Positions 34,284 to 43,698 of a DNA stretch of 48,282 nucleotides are shown piece after piece. Each line of letters starts with the position of its first letter. Position 1 is the first letter of the stretch. Source of the DNA: Gammaproteobacteria bacterium (GTDB lineage Bacteria > Pseudomonadota > Gammaproteobacteria > Pseudomonadales > Azotimanducaceae). A model generated the notes under the pieces. It saw only the letters and a program-made list of their open reading frames with translations. It did no database searches and was not told the DNA's origin. The stretch is taken from positions 1 through 48,282 of the forward strand of contig JAJFKA010000166.1 in NCBI GenBank assembly GCA_021773555.1, written 5' to 3'. The position numbers and the translations under genes were made by a program.

Positions 34284-34824
34284 GCTGGTCAGCTGTTACA
34301 GAGCTTTTCCAGGGATTGGACCGCTGGGTGTGCTGATATTAGTTTTTTCTTTGTCAGGCTGCGGATTCCATCTTCGCGGTGCTGATGAATTCTCATCCTC
34401 TCTGGAAGTGCTGCACCTGACGGTTCGAAATGTTCATGGCGACTTGCACCAGAAACTCATTCGTTCCTTCGAGCAATCCGGAACATCGGTTATCGCTGAT
34501 AGTGACGGTACGGGTCCTGGCCTGAATGTTTCGGCGGAACGCAATACTCGCAGAGCCGTGGCGACCACCAGCACAATCAGTGTCTCCGAGTACGAACTGG
34601 GACTGGAAGTAGACATCGAACTTAGCGATCGTGATGGCCAGATGCTGATTCCCGAGACGACGCTGAAAACGGAGCGAATTTATACATTTGACGCCAGTAG
34701 TCTCACCGGCAGCAGTGAAGAAGAAGCGCTGCTGCGCGAAGAAATGCAGGAGGATATGGTCCGTCAGATTATCAGGCGAGTGAATGCCACGATGAACTCA
34801 ATCAAGATGGTTAAAAACTCTTGA
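34270..34824 (+). CDS. lptE: LPS-assembly lipoprotein LptE
   Basis: This 184-residue outer-membrane lipoprotein plugs the LptD barrel and helps insert lipopolysaccharide. The lipobox LSGC places the acylated cysteine at residue 31, followed by the family-typical GFHLRG. The rest ([21 protein letters not shown] and [13 protein letters not shown]) fits LptE. The start is TTG inside the leuS end. The stop overlaps the holA start, as in E. coli order leuS-lptE-holA. Confidence 0.92.
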   Translation: MLLDKLVSCYRAFPGIGPLGVLILVFSLSGCGFHLRGADEFSSSLEVLHLTVRNVHGDLHQKLIRSFEQSGTSVIADSDGTGPGLNVSAERNTRRAVATTSTISVSEYELGLEVDIELSDRDGQMLIPETTLKTERIYTFDASSLTGSSEEEALLREEMQEDMVRQIIRRVNATMNSIKMVKNS

Positions 34825-35837
34825 AAGTCTATCCCAACAAACTAGAGTCAGAATTAAAAAAAACGCTGGCGCCAATTTATATTGTCAGCGGTGACGAAGC
34901 TTTGCTTGTGCAGGAGAACTGTGACCTGATCCGGCGGGCTTTGCGCAAGCAAGGTGTTTCCGAGCGAGAAGTATTTCATGTGGAAGCAAATTTTGACTGG
35001 CAGCAGGTTCTGTTCAGTGCCGGTAGCCTGTCACTGTTTGCAGAACTGAAATTACTGGAGATCAGAATGTCCAGTGCCAGGCCCGGGACTGCAGGTGCGG
35101 CCGCGCTCGTCTCGTACGCCGAGGACCTGCCGGAAGGCACGACCATGTTACTGGTGTTGCCCAAACTTGATGCATCCAGCCAGCGCAGTAAGTGGTTCAA
35201 GGCGTTGGACAAAACGGCCGCCTTTATCCAGGTTTGGCCCATCGATCTGAAAGATCTGCCGAACTGGGTGGATGCACGATTCAGACGCGCCGGATTGACC
35301 GCATCGAGAGAGGCGGTAACCATGCTGGTTAACCGAATCGAGGGTAATCTGCTCGCGGCGGTGCAGGAGATCGAACGTCTTAAGCTTGTGGCGGTTGATG
35401 GCCGGATTGATGGTCGTCAGGTACAGGCGGGCGTCGCCGATAACGCCCGTTATGATGTATTTGCACTGATTGATGCGAGTATCGGTGGCAACGCAGTGCG
35501 TACCCTGAAAATCGTACAGGCGCTTCAGCTTGAAGGCACCGAACTATTGTATATCGTCGCAATGTTGGCCAAGGAACTCAGGGGGCTGGTAGAAATGGCC
35601 AGGGAAATGCCCGGGAGTTCGTTGGACAGCGTCCTTAAAAAGGCCCGGGTCTGGGATAAACGTAAGAATCTGGTGACGAAGTGCCTGCGAGAACACTCTC
35701 TGGCGGAACTGCAGGAACTGCTGGCACAGGTGGGAGAAATTGATGCGATGGTAAAAGGCATGAATGACGGAAATCCCTGGAATGCTTTGTCGTCAGCGAC
35801 CCTTCGCCTGGCCGGTACGACAACCGCGCTGAGGTAG
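34821..35837 (+). CDS. holA: DNA polymerase III subunit delta
   Basis: This 338-residue protein is the clamp-loader delta subunit. Typical segments are the N-terminal LAPIYIVSGDEALLVQEN, the LLEIRM strand, LLVLPKLDASSQRSKWFKAL and the C-terminal domain (LEGTELLYIVAMLAKELRGL, NPWNALSSATLRLAG). The start is a TTG that overlaps the lptE stop. In E. coli nadD follows; here a convergent histidine phosphatase follows instead, so the conserved block ends. Confidence 0.94.
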   Translation: MKVYPNKLESELKKTLAPIYIVSGDEALLVQENCDLIRRALRKQGVSEREVFHVEANFDWQQVLFSAGSLSLFAELKLLEIRMSSARPGTAGAAALVSYAEDLPEGTTMLLVLPKLDASSQRSKWFKALDKTAAFIQVWPIDLKDLPNWVDARFRRAGLTASREAVTMLVNRIEGNLLAAVQEIERLKLVAVDGRIDGRQVQAGVADNARYDVFALIDASIGGNAVRTLKIVQALQLEGTELLYIVAMLAKELRGLVEMAREMPGSSLDSVLKKARVWDKRKNLVTKCLREHSLAELQELLAQVGEIDAMVKGMNDGNPWNALSSATLRLAGTTTALR

Positions 35838-35850
35838 TGCCCCGGTTCCG

Positions 35851-36399
35851 CTAATTCACCGTGGTGACCGCTTCTCTCCCCCGTGCAACAAGGCCCAGTG
35901 TCGTCCCGTCCGAGTTAAACTCTGTAATTGAACCGTTATCTGGTCGAAAAACCATCACCAGCTCTGATTGCTCGGCTGCAGCGACCATCGCGTTGATTGC
36001 AACGTAGTGACTGAAAATCGCCGTATCCTCGGTTAGCGCCAGCAGGCAGGTCACCATGTCGCGCTGCCATTGTTGCAGGGCGTCGGACTGGTCGTGCCAT
36101 TTACCCTGCATGACACCCCGGAGCCAGGGCCCACGTTCAGACAGAGATAGTCCTGGAGAGGGGACTTCTGAGACGCGTGTTTCAATGTTAACAGTGATGC
36201 CGCTGGTCCGGGCGAGCGGTGATGCTGTTTCAAGAGCCCGTTTCAGCGGGCTGGACAATAGTTGCAGGGGTAGAAAACTTTGTAACTCGAGTCCGGCATC
36301 GATGGCTTGTTGCCTGCCCAGTGAATCAAGTCCCGGATCAAGATCATCCGAGTAGGAGGCCGCGGCCCGGCCGTGACGAATCATGTAGATATTTGGCAT
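35851..36399 (-). CDS. Histidine phosphatase (SixA/phosphoglycerate-mutase-like)
   Basis: This 182-residue protein has the branch-1 histidine phosphatase motif MIRHGRA near its N-terminus, an arginine-containing SSPLKRALETA and the second histidine in IFSHYVAINAMV. Size and domain are close to SixA-type phosphohistidine phosphatases and small mutase-like phosphatases. The substrate is unknown. The start is ATG at 36399. It is convergent with holA (13 bp apart) and divergent from cobS. Confidence 0.8.
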   Translation of the reverse strand: MPNIYMIRHGRAAASYSDDLDPGLDSLGRQQAIDAGLELQSFLPLQLLSSPLKRALETASPLARTSGITVNIETRVSEVPSPGLSLSERGPWLRGVMQGKWHDQSDALQQWQRDMVTCLLALTEDTAIFSHYVAINAMVAAAEQSELVMVFRPDNGSITEFNSDGTTLGLVARGREAVTTVN

Positions 36400-36429
36400 A
36401 TAAGGTCATTTTGTTGGTTGGAAAACGCG

Positions 36430-36438
36430 AGTATAACA
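36430..36438 (-). promoter_or_regulatory. Extended -10 promoter for the SixA-like gene
   Basis: On the minus strand TGT directly precedes TATACT, forming an extended -10 element that ends about 31 nt before the ATG at 36399. A -35 is not evident, which is tolerated in extended -10 promoters. The remainder of the 285-bp gap to cobS (36400-36684) has no recognisable gene. Confidence 0.4.
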
Positions 36439-36684
36439 GTCGACTCCCCATGCTTCCGGCAATGGTATTTATGACTTATAAAAGCTATCCTTTGGCTCCC
36501 GTTCTGCCTCGATGAAAGACCACGACGTCGACACCCGATCGAGTTGGTAAGATACTCGGTCTGGGCGAGAAGCTTTTGGGTTGATGAAAACCAGACCTGA
36601 CAGGCGGATGACGGGAGTTGAGGTCTGCAGGCCGTTGTCCGGTTCATGCAGGCGAGATTAATTCGGTATGAAGGTGTAGCTAGG

Positions 36685-37665
36685 ATGGATAAGAAAGCTG
36701 GAGCCCTGGAAGGATCGGGAATACCCGATACTCAGGTTGATGTCAGAGAAACTTTTGGACTCGATGTGGACCTCAAGGTCCCCGCATTCTCGCGGACATC
36801 GGAACATGTGCCTAACTTAGACCCGAGTTACCTGTTTAACCTTGAAACCACACTCGCGATTCTCGCAGGCTTCGCACACAACCGTCGGTGCATGATTCAG
36901 GGATACCACGGAACAGGAAAATCGACTCACATTGAGCAGGTCGCCGCAAGGCTGAACTGGCCCTGTATCCGCATTAACCTCGATAGCCATGTCAGTCGCA
37001 TAGACCTGGTGGGCAAGGATGCGATCGTTTTACAGGACGGTCAGCAGGTCACAGAGTTTAAGGAAGGATTACTTCCCTGGGCATTGCAGCGCGCCTGTGC
37101 GATTGTGTTTGATGAATACGACGCTGGACGTCCGGACGTAATGTTTGTTATTCAACGGGTGCTGGAAGTAGAAGGTAAGCTGACACTGCTGGACCAGAGC
37201 AAAGTTATTAGCCCACATCCGTCGTTCAGATTGTTCGCGACTACCAATACGATCGGTCTCGGTGATCCGACCGGACTGTATCACGGCACCCAGCAAATAA
37301 ACCAGGGTCAGATGGATCGCTGGAATATCGTGACGACATTGAATTATCTGGAACGCAGCAAGGAAATTGACATCGTCGCATCGAAAATGCCCGACCTGGA
37401 TAAAGCGACTATTTCGAATATGGTCTCGGTCGCAGACCTGACTCGTCAGGGATTTATCAATGGGGATATTTCTATTGTGATGTCTCCAAGGACGGTCATT
37501 ATGTGGGCGGAAAACGCCAAGATTTTTGCTGATTACGGTTTTGCGTTCAGGCTGACATTTTTGAACAAGTGTGATGAAACCGAGCGCTCAATCGTGGCGG
37601 AATACTACCAGCGCTGCATGGGCGACGAGCTTCCGGAATCAAGCGCGAGGGTAGTCCTCGCCTGA
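36685..37665 (+). CDS. cobS: CobS-type cobaltochelatase AAA+ ATPase subunit
   Basis: This 326-residue AAA+ ATPase matches CobS, a subunit of the aerobic CobNST cobaltochelatase. It has Walker [10 protein letters not shown], a Walker B region [22 protein letters not shown], sensor-type [21 protein letters not shown] and the C-terminal [10 protein letters not shown]. CobS proteins usually have the N-terminal segment [19 protein letters not shown], also seen here. The ATG at 36685 has AAGGTG 8 nt upstream. It forms an operon with cobT 23 bp downstream. No cobN or other cobalamin gene is in the window. Confidence 0.93.
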   Translation: MDKKAGALEGSGIPDTQVDVRETFGLDVDLKVPAFSRTSEHVPNLDPSYLFNLETTLAILAGFAHNRRCMIQGYHGTGKSTHIEQVAARLNWPCIRINLDSHVSRIDLVGKDAIVLQDGQQVTEFKEGLLPWALQRACAIVFDEYDAGRPDVMFVIQRVLEVEGKLTLLDQSKVISPHPSFRLFATTNTIGLGDPTGLYHGTQQINQGQMDRWNIVTTLNYLERSKEIDIVASKMPDLDKATISNMVSVADLTRQGFINGDISIVMSPRTVIMWAENAKIFADYGFAFRLTFLNKCDETERSIVAEYYQRCMGDELPESSARVVLA

Positions 37666-37688
37666 GTCAGGCCAGGCCAAAAAGACAA

Positions 37689-39536
37689 GTGTCCCAGATA
37701 GAAGACCCCACAGAACTGTTTAAGCAAGCCGTCACCTCGACTATGCGCGCAATATCGGGTGATGATGAGCTGAACGTTAGTTTTGGCCGAGGCAAACCCT
37801 ATATTCAGGGGAATCGCGCCCGCATCCCGTTACCAGACAAGGGACTGTCCGAAGTTGAGCTTGCCAGCCTCAGAGGTACGGCGGACCGGTTCGCATTGCG
37901 AACACGATTTCACGACGAAAGTGCGCATCGGAAATATCGCCCACAAACCGGCATAGCCCAGGACGTTTTTGACTGGGTAGAGGAGGCGCGGGTTGCGGGC
38001 ATCGGCACCTATCTGATGAAAGGTGTGGGCCAGAATCTCAATGCTCAGCTCGAAGAGCACTGCGCGAATCATGCGTTTGACCAGATTGATGACCAGGCCA
38101 ATGCGCCGCTCGGGGAAGCCGTGGGGATGTTGATACGGGAGAAAATCAGCGGAATCCCGGTACCACCAAGTGGTCGACAGGTCGTTGATTTATGGCGAGA
38201 GCATATTGAGGCCAGGATAGGCGACAAGCTGGAGGCGCTCTCCGAACTGATGTTTGATCAGATCGAGTTCTCCTCGGTTTCCCGACAGATGATTACCGAT
38301 CTCGGTCTCAGCGATGAATGGGGAGAAGAGAATTCTGACGGTGATTCTGATGATGCCGAAGAGCAGTCCGAAGACATGGAGGCGGATGCCGGGGATGAAT
38401 CTTCAGAGCAGGATATGTCCAGCGACGGCGAAATGGCCGACGCAATTGAAGGCGAAGTGCCGGTCGATATGGAAGCCATGGAGATGGACGAGGCCGATGG
38501 TGAAGATGAAGCTGGAGCACCGCCGGAGGGTGCAGGTGACAAAAACTGGTTACGCCCGAAAGAAAACCCCTATAAATCATTTACGGGTGCTTTCGATGAA
38601 GTGGTATTCGCAGATGAGCTTTGCGAGCCGATCGAACTGGACCGGCTCCGGGGTGTGCTCGACAAACACCTGCAAAGTTCTCAGGTGATTATTTCCAAGC
38701 TCGCCAATCGTCTGCAGCGAAAGCTCATGGCGCAACAGAACCGGACCTGGGAATTTGATCTTGAAGAGGGCACGCTGGATTCGTCGCGACTACCCAGCAT
38801 CATTATCGACCCGTTCAGCCCGCTTGCGTTCAAGCAGGAAAAAGATATGAACTTCAGGGATACCGTTGTGTCCCTGTTAATCGACAGTTCCGGGTCGATG
38901 CGCGGACGCTCCATTACAATTGCTGCCATGTGTGCGGATATTCTGGGTCGCACGCTGGAACGCTGCACGGTAAAAGTGGAAATTCTGGGATTCACGACGC
39001 GTGCATGGCGCGGCGGTCAGGCACGTGAGTTGTGGTTGCAACAGGGCAAACCGGCAGCACCGGGCCGACTCAATGATTTGCGCCACATCATTTATAAAGC
39101 GGCGGATATGCCATGGCGCCGGGCGCGCAGAAATCTCGGATTGATGATGCGCGAGGAACTGCTTAAGGAGAATATCGACGGTGAGGCGTTGCTGTGGGCG
39201 CACAATCGGATTGTCGGCAGACCAGAAGATCGGAAAATATTAATGGTTATTTCTGATGGATTGCCGGTCGATAACTCAACATTGCTGGTAAATCCGAGCA
39301 ACTATCTTGAGCAGCATTTAAAATACGCGATTGACCAGATTGAAAACCATTCCAAGGTTGAACTTGTGGCAATTGGCATTGGCCATGATGTTACCCACCA
39401 TTATCGTCGTGCGGTGACCATAACTGATGCAGAACAGCTCGGAGACGCCATGACCGAGCAATTAGTGGACCTGTTCGACGAAGAAAGCAATCGTAAACTA
39501 AGGCTGGTCAAGCAGCGCGATAGTGCATCGCGCTAA
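37689..39536 (+). CDS. cobT: CobT-type cobaltochelatase subunit with VWA domain
   Basis: This 615-residue protein matches CobT. The N-terminal domain ([21 protein letters not shown]) is followed by an acidic, low-complexity linker at about residues 213-275 (rich in Asp, Glu, Ser), and then a von Willebrand A domain with MIDAS motif [10 protein letters not shown] and [10 protein letters not shown]. CobT assembles with CobS into a chaperone-like ring that acts on CobN. The start is GTG at 37689. The Nudix gene starts inside its end, so they are co-translated. Confidence 0.92.
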   Translation: MSQIEDPTELFKQAVTSTMRAISGDDELNVSFGRGKPYIQGNRARIPLPDKGLSEVELASLRGTADRFALRTRFHDESAHRKYRPQTGIAQDVFDWVEEARVAGIGTYLMKGVGQNLNAQLEEHCANHAFDQIDDQANAPLGEAVGMLIREKISGIPVPPSGRQVVDLWREHIEARIGDKLEALSELMFDQIEFSSVSRQMITDLGLSDEWGEENSDGDSDDAEEQSEDMEADAGDESSEQDMSSDGEMADAIEGEVPVDMEAMEMDEADGEDEAGAPPEGAGDKNWLRPKENPYKSFTGAFDEVVFADELCEPIELDRLRGVLDKHLQSSQVIISKLANRLQRKLMAQQNRTWEFDLEEGTLDSSRLPSIIIDPFSPLAFKQEKDMNFRDTVVSLLIDSSGSMRGRSITIAAMCADILGRTLERCTVKVEILGFTTRAWRGGQARELWLQQGKPAAPGRLNDLRHIIYKAADMPWRRARRNLGLMMREELLKENIDGEALLWAHNRIVGRPEDRKILMVISDGLPVDNSTLLVNPSNYLEQHLKYAIDQIENHSKVELVAIGIGHDVTHHYRRAVTITDAEQLGDAMTEQLVDLFDEESNRKLRLVKQRDSASR

Positions 39537-40071
39537 TCTGCTTGCGTTACTTGCGCGTTATTCGTCACGATTCGTTGAAGAACAACAAATGATCAAGCGC
39601 CTTGAGAAATTTGTTAGCGAAGAGCCAGACTGTTTTCAACGTACACTCAAAATTGGGCACATCACCGGTTCCGCCTGGGTCGTTGATGCGGCACATGAAA
39701 AAACCTTGCTGACGCATCACAAAAAATTAAACCGCTGGCTGCAACCGGGTGGTCATGCGGATGGTGATGCTGATATTGCGGAAGTCGCGATGCGCGAGGC
39801 CAGGGAAGAGAGTGGCCTGGCTGGCCTGATACTGGTTAGCGATGAGCTGTTCGACGTGGACATACATCTTATCCCGGCGAGAGTCGATGAGCCGGAGCAC
39901 TTTCATTATGACTGCCGCTTTCTGATCAGTGCTGGTGAAGATGAGAGCTATGCGGTCAGCGATGAGTCCCATGATCTCGCGTGGATTGCGCTGACAGACA
40001 TAGAATCCTATACGGATGAAAGCTCGATCCTGCGGATGGTGGCAAAAACCGTCGGGGCTGAAAAATTTTAA
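39523..40071 (+). CDS. Nudix hydrolase
   Basis: This 182-residue hydrolase carries a Nudix box, [24 protein letters not shown] as read in pieces: GGHADGD, then REAREESGL (the metal-binding REUxEExGU). The Glu of the Gx5E part is Ala here, a variation I regard as normal for the GGHAD subfamily. Substrates are nucleoside-diphosphate-linked compounds; the precise one is unknown. The start is GTG at 39523, inside cobT; an ATG at 39589 is the alternative. It overlaps the convergent HDOD gene by 4 bp. Confidence 0.85.
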   Translation: MHRANLLALLARYSSRFVEEQQMIKRLEKFVSEEPDCFQRTLKIGHITGSAWVVDAAHEKTLLTHHKKLNRWLQPGGHADGDADIAEVAMREAREESGLAGLILVSDELFDVDIHLIPARVDEPEHFHYDCRFLISAGEDESYAVSDESHDLAWIALTDIESYTDESSILRMVAKTVGAEKF

Positions 40072-41030
40072 GGATCGAGCATGCCGTCGATTGCCGCAAA
40101 TACATTTCGTGCCTTTTCCTCGGAGATGCCGAGTTCAAGGAGCGCTTCAAGCCCCTGACACTCATCGAGGCGGTTGAAGCCAATGAGCATGTGAACTTCA
40201 CAAATCAGGTTTGCCTCATGGAGTACCAGACCCAGGCCTTCCTGGGAGTCATTGCGTTGTGCGTCAAGCGCGTCGCAGATCCGATCGGGCAAGCCCCACT
40301 CCAGCGATGCCTGATAGGACAAATTTTTTGAATACGTCGTCATCAGCTCGCGAAAAAGTTTGCTGCCGGGTTTGGCCATAAGCTTTGTGTTCGCGAAAGC
40401 ATCCACCAGGCACCTGAAGATCACGATTTTGCCGATGTCGTGCACCAGGCCCAGGAAGTAAGCCTCGGAGCGATCGAAATCACCCCCCAGGGTCTTGCAC
40501 GCAACTGCACAGGCGAGTGAGTGATTCCAGATTTGCTGGCCGAACAGTTTGAAATAGATGTGCTTGACCTTGACGACATTCTTGAGGATCGCTCTGGATA
40601 CAAGGTCTGCAAGTTCGCGAAAGCCGACAGTGCGAATGGCGGTCTCAGTATCTGCCAGCGGCACGTCAGACCGCCTGAAGATCGGGCTGTTTGCCAGCTT
40701 GACCAACTCGGCCGAGAGGCCCACGTCTTTCATTACGAGTTCATTGAGCTGGCTGATACTGGCGGTGTCCTCACGGAGCATGGTCGAGAGCTGGGTCAGA
40801 ATTTGCGACAACGGCGGGATCAGGGAAACGAGTTCATCAGAATTGTTCAACAAATCGACGAGTCGGTTGGCAACCTCGGTTTCCACATCGTTGAGTTTTG
40901 AGGTGCTCGTGTTTTTTTCGCCAAACATCACATCATAAAAGGCCGACGCGAGGTCAATTTGCCCTGCCTCGGTTTCAGATCTCGGGAGTGCGTCCGTCAA
41001 GATTTTTTCCAGATGTTTATTACAGAACAA
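40068..41030 (-). CDS. HDOD-domain signalling protein
   Basis: This 320-residue cytosolic protein has an HDOD domain: SLIPPLSQILTQLSTMLRE, AELVKLANSPIFRR, TAIRTVGFRELADLVSRAIL, and LVHDIGKIVIFRCL with the HD pair retained. HDOD proteins are regulatory and usually lack phosphodiesterase activity. No GGDEF, EAL or receiver domain is attached; the first 80 residues are helical and unassigned. It starts with ATG at 41030, 57 bp after the neighbouring histidine phosphatase on the same strand. Confidence 0.85.
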   Translation of the reverse strand: MFCNKHLEKILTDALPRSETEAGQIDLASAFYDVMFGEKNTSTSKLNDVETEVANRLVDLLNNSDELVSLIPPLSQILTQLSTMLREDTASISQLNELVMKDVGLSAELVKLANSPIFRRSDVPLADTETAIRTVGFRELADLVSRAILKNVVKVKHIYFKLFGQQIWNHSLACAVACKTLGGDFDRSEAYFLGLVHDIGKIVIFRCLVDAFANTKLMAKPGSKLFRELMTTYSKNLSYQASLEWGLPDRICDALDAQRNDSQEGLGLVLHEANLICEVHMLIGFNRLDECQGLEALLELGISEEKARNVFAAIDGMLDP

Positions 41031-41087
41031 TATCGACCGGTTGGTCGATATCTTTATGGTCTTTGGTCAAATTATCAGGGTCCGGTC

Positions 41088-41681
41088 TCAGGACTGGCGC
41101 TCGTTGTGGTCGGAGTAGCATGTTGCCGGTACTGCGAGCGCGTAATCCAATCGGTCAAGTGCCAGATAGGCGGGCAGGGGAACGAGTGATTGCCATAGTT
41201 CAAAAGGATCAATCTTGTTGTACATCGCCGTGAACAGGGTCAACACCGTGCCGTGACACACAACGGCGATATCACGGTCGGGGTAAGAGGCTGTCAATCC
41301 TTGGATTGCAGTCGCGAATCGCTGACCCGCTTCATTGGCTGACTCACGCCCAATGACCTGCTCTGTGGGTTGATTAAAAAAGTTTCTGAATTGATGCTGC
41401 CACTCGGCCACATCGGGAATAAATGGAAAATCGGTACGATCATTTTCCTGTAGGCCAGGGACAGTTCTGACAGGGATATGGAGATTTCTTGCCACCCTTT
41501 CTGCGGTTTGAAATGCCCTGGTTTCGATGCTTGAGTACAGGATCGCAATATTCTGCCCGGTCAGTTCGCTGGCCAGCCAGGCACACCGTCGCTTCCCTTC
41601 GGGTGATAGTTGCCAGTGTGTCGATTCAAGTTCCGGGTCAATCTCTGGCATCGAATGCTTGATAAGGAATAGTCGCGGCAT
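41088..41681 (-). CDS. Histidine phosphatase family protein with Lys-His motif
   Basis: This 197-residue protein has the phosphoglycerate-mutase/histidine-phosphatase layout, but the usual RHG at the start is KHS (LFLIKHSMPEID). The catalytic histidine is kept, as are the LYSSIETRAFQTAE arginine region and the second histidine in AVVCHGTVLTLF. The Arg-to-Lys change may alter phosphate binding without destroying it. It lies 24 bp after the peptide-transporter ATPase on the same strand, so it may be transcribed with the ABC operon. Confidence 0.8.
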   Translation of the reverse strand: MPRLFLIKHSMPEIDPELESTHWQLSPEGKRRCAWLASELTGQNIAILYSSIETRAFQTAERVARNLHIPVRTVPGLQENDRTDFPFIPDVAEWQHQFRNFFNQPTEQVIGRESANEAGQRFATAIQGLTASYPDRDIAVVCHGTVLTLFTAMYNKIDPFELWQSLVPLPAYLALDRLDYALAVPATCYSDHNERQS

Positions 41682-41705
41682 GATGCAAACGAGAGTTAAC
41701 GGTGC

Positions 41706-42656
41706 TCAGGCAAATAAGTGGCAAGCCACTGTATGACTGCTCGAAGTCGAGACGACAGGCGGTGATGTATTGTGGCAGTGTTCCATCACTTTTGGACAGC
41801 GATCGGCGAAGCGACATCCAGGCTGTACATTGACCGGGGAGGTAATCTCGCCCTTGATCGGCACGTGGCTTCGGGCCCGTTCAGATTTCGGATCCGGTTC
41901 AGGATTCGATTCGATCAGCAACTGGGTATACGGATGTTGAGGTTCGAAAAAAACGTCATCAGCCGGACCGGTTTCGACAACCGTACCCAGGTACATAACC
42001 GCCATTCGGTCTGAAACATACCTCACCATGGAGAGATCGTGGGCAATAAACAGCAATGTCAGGCCCATGGACTTTTTCAGGTCATCGAGCAGATTAATGA
42101 CCTGTGCCTGTACGGAGACATCCAGTGCTGAAATGGGTTCATCACAGACTACAAATCGGGGTTCTATAATCATTGCCCGTGCGATGCCGATCCGTTGTCT
42201 TTGTCCGCCGGAAAATTCATGGGGGTATCGAGACATATGATCTGAATTCAGGCCAACTTTGGTGAGCCATTGAGCGACAAGTTCCCGAATCTGCGTCCTG
42301 GTATGTTTGCCCTGTATCTGCAGCCCTTCGCCGACGATATCCAGTACTGTCATGCGTGGATTAAGCGAAGAATACGGATCCTGGAATATCATCTGCAATT
42401 CCTGGGAATAATGCAGGTGATCCTCGGAGGAGAATTTTGCAGGTAATCGCTGGCCATTGTAAAAGGCCTCGCCGGAAGTTCGCGCGTGCAGTCCAATCAG
42501 GGTTTTCCCGAAGGTGGATTTTCCGGATCCACTCTCGCCGACGAGACCCAGGATTTCATTCTGTTCAATTTCAATGGAGACGCCATCAACAGCGTGCAAC
42601 CTCTGGCCGCGACCTATTTTGAAATATTTTCTGAGTTCCTCGGTTTTAACCAGCAT
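41706..42656 (-). CDS. Oligopeptide/dipeptide ABC transporter ATP-binding protein (OppF/DppF-like)
   Basis: This protein of about 316 residues is the second ATPase of the importer. It has Walker A GESGSGKST, signature FSGGQRQRIGIARAM, Walker B FVVCDEPISALD and the C-terminal oligopeptide motif GCRFADRCPKVMEHC typical of Opp/Dpp ATPases (a possible Fe-S or structural cysteine set). An ATG at 42671 would add five residues. It starts within the end of the other ATPase gene, so expression is coupled. Confidence 0.9.
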   Translation of the reverse strand: MLVKTEELRKYFKIGRGQRLHAVDGVSIEIEQNEILGLVGESGSGKSTFGKTLIGLHARTSGEAFYNGQRLPAKFSSEDHLHYSQELQMIFQDPYSSLNPRMTVLDIVGEGLQIQGKHTRTQIRELVAQWLTKVGLNSDHMSRYPHEFSGGQRQRIGIARAMIIEPRFVVCDEPISALDVSVQAQVINLLDDLKKSMGLTLLFIAHDLSMVRYVSDRMAVMYLGTVVETGPADDVFFEPQHPYTQLLIESNPEPDPKSERARSHVPIKGEITSPVNVQPGCRFADRCPKVMEHCHNTSPPVVSTSSSHTVACHLFA

Positions 42657-43698
42657 GGTCAATGCTCGCATGATTCTGGTGCAATTCTTTAGTCACCGGT
42701 GCATCCTCGTGCTGTAGCCAGCACATCGCATGATGATCATCATCCTGAACAATCGGAAAGTTTTCCGGCTGCCGGGTCTCACAGATCTTCATCGCATAAG
42801 GACAACGGGCAAAATAACCACAACCCGTTGGAGGTGAAAAAAGATCTGGCGGACTACCGATGATCGGCATCAGTTTCTGCTTTCGTTCACCGGTATTTCT
42901 CGGCATCGCCTTTTTCAAACCCAGCGTATAGGGATGTGATGAGTGATAGAAGATATCGTCCACGGCTCCGGATTCGACGATCTGCCCTGCATACATTACC
43001 GCTACCTCGTCCGCCATTTTTGCGACGACCGCAAGGTCATGAGTGATCAGGATAATTGACATATTTTCGGTGCGCTGTAGTTCCGACATCAACTCAAGGA
43101 TTTGGGCCTGAATAGTCACATCGAGCGCTGTTGTTGGCTCGTCGGCGATCAACACCGAGGGGTTACAGGCGAGACTCTGGGCAATCATCGCGCGCTGCAA
43201 CATACCGCCTGAGAACTCGAATGGATACTGTTTCGCGCGCTTTTCCGCCTCCGGGATATGGGTTTTTTCCAATAGTTCCACGGCCAGTGCTGACGCTTCT
43301 TTATAGCTTTTATTACGATGGACCCGAAGGGTTTCCGCGATCTGGTCGCCGATTGTCATGGTGGGATTGAGTGATGTCATCGGATCCTGAAAAATCATAC
43401 CGATTTGCACGCCCCGGAATTTGTTTGATTCCTTTGCGGAAAGCCCAAGCAGTTCCATACCGTTCAAACGTGCAGACCCACCGGTGATCCTGCCAGGCGG
43501 CATCGGTATGATTCCCATGATGGACTGCACGGTAACGGATTTACCGCAGCCGGATTCTCCGACAATGGCAAGAGTCTCGCCACGGTTGACGCCGAAGCTT
43601 ACGCCACGGACTGCCTTGACGTCGCCGCCATAGGTTGAGAACTCAACTGACAGATTTTCGACTTCCAGTATTCGATCGTGGGTTTTATCGTCGACCAT
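42646..43698 (-). CDS. Oligopeptide/dipeptide ABC transporter ATP-binding protein (OppD/DppD-like)
   Basis: This 350-residue ATPase has Walker A GESGCGKS, signature FSGGMLQRAMIAQSLA and Walker B VLIADEPTTALD, with the C-terminal GCGYFARCPYAMKIC cysteine motif of the Opp/Dpp class. It energises uptake of short peptides or similar solutes. Its ATG overlaps the TAA of the upstream permease gene by 1 nt (TAATG), so it is co-translated in the operon. Confidence 0.92.
   Translation of the reverse strand: MVDDKTHDRILEVENLSVEFSTYGGDVKAVRGVSFGVNRGETLAIVGESGCGKSVTVQSIMGIIPMPPGRITGGSARLNGMELLGLSAKESNKFRGVQIGMIFQDPMTSLNPTMTIGDQIAETLRVHRNKSYKEASALAVELLEKTHIPEAEKRAKQYPFEFSGGMLQRAMIAQSLACNPSVLIADEPTTALDVTIQAQILELMSELQRTENMSIILITHDLAVVAKMADEVAVMYAGQIVESGAVDDIFYHSSHPYTLGLKKAMPRNTGERKQKLMPIIGSPPDLFSPPTGCGYFARCPYAMKICETRQPENFPIVQDDDHHAMCWLQHEDAPVTKELHQNHASIDHAG

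Noticed and set aside
38258-38542. Serine-rich open frame on the minus strand
   Set aside because: It is a by-product of the acidic, low-complexity linker of cobT read in antisense.
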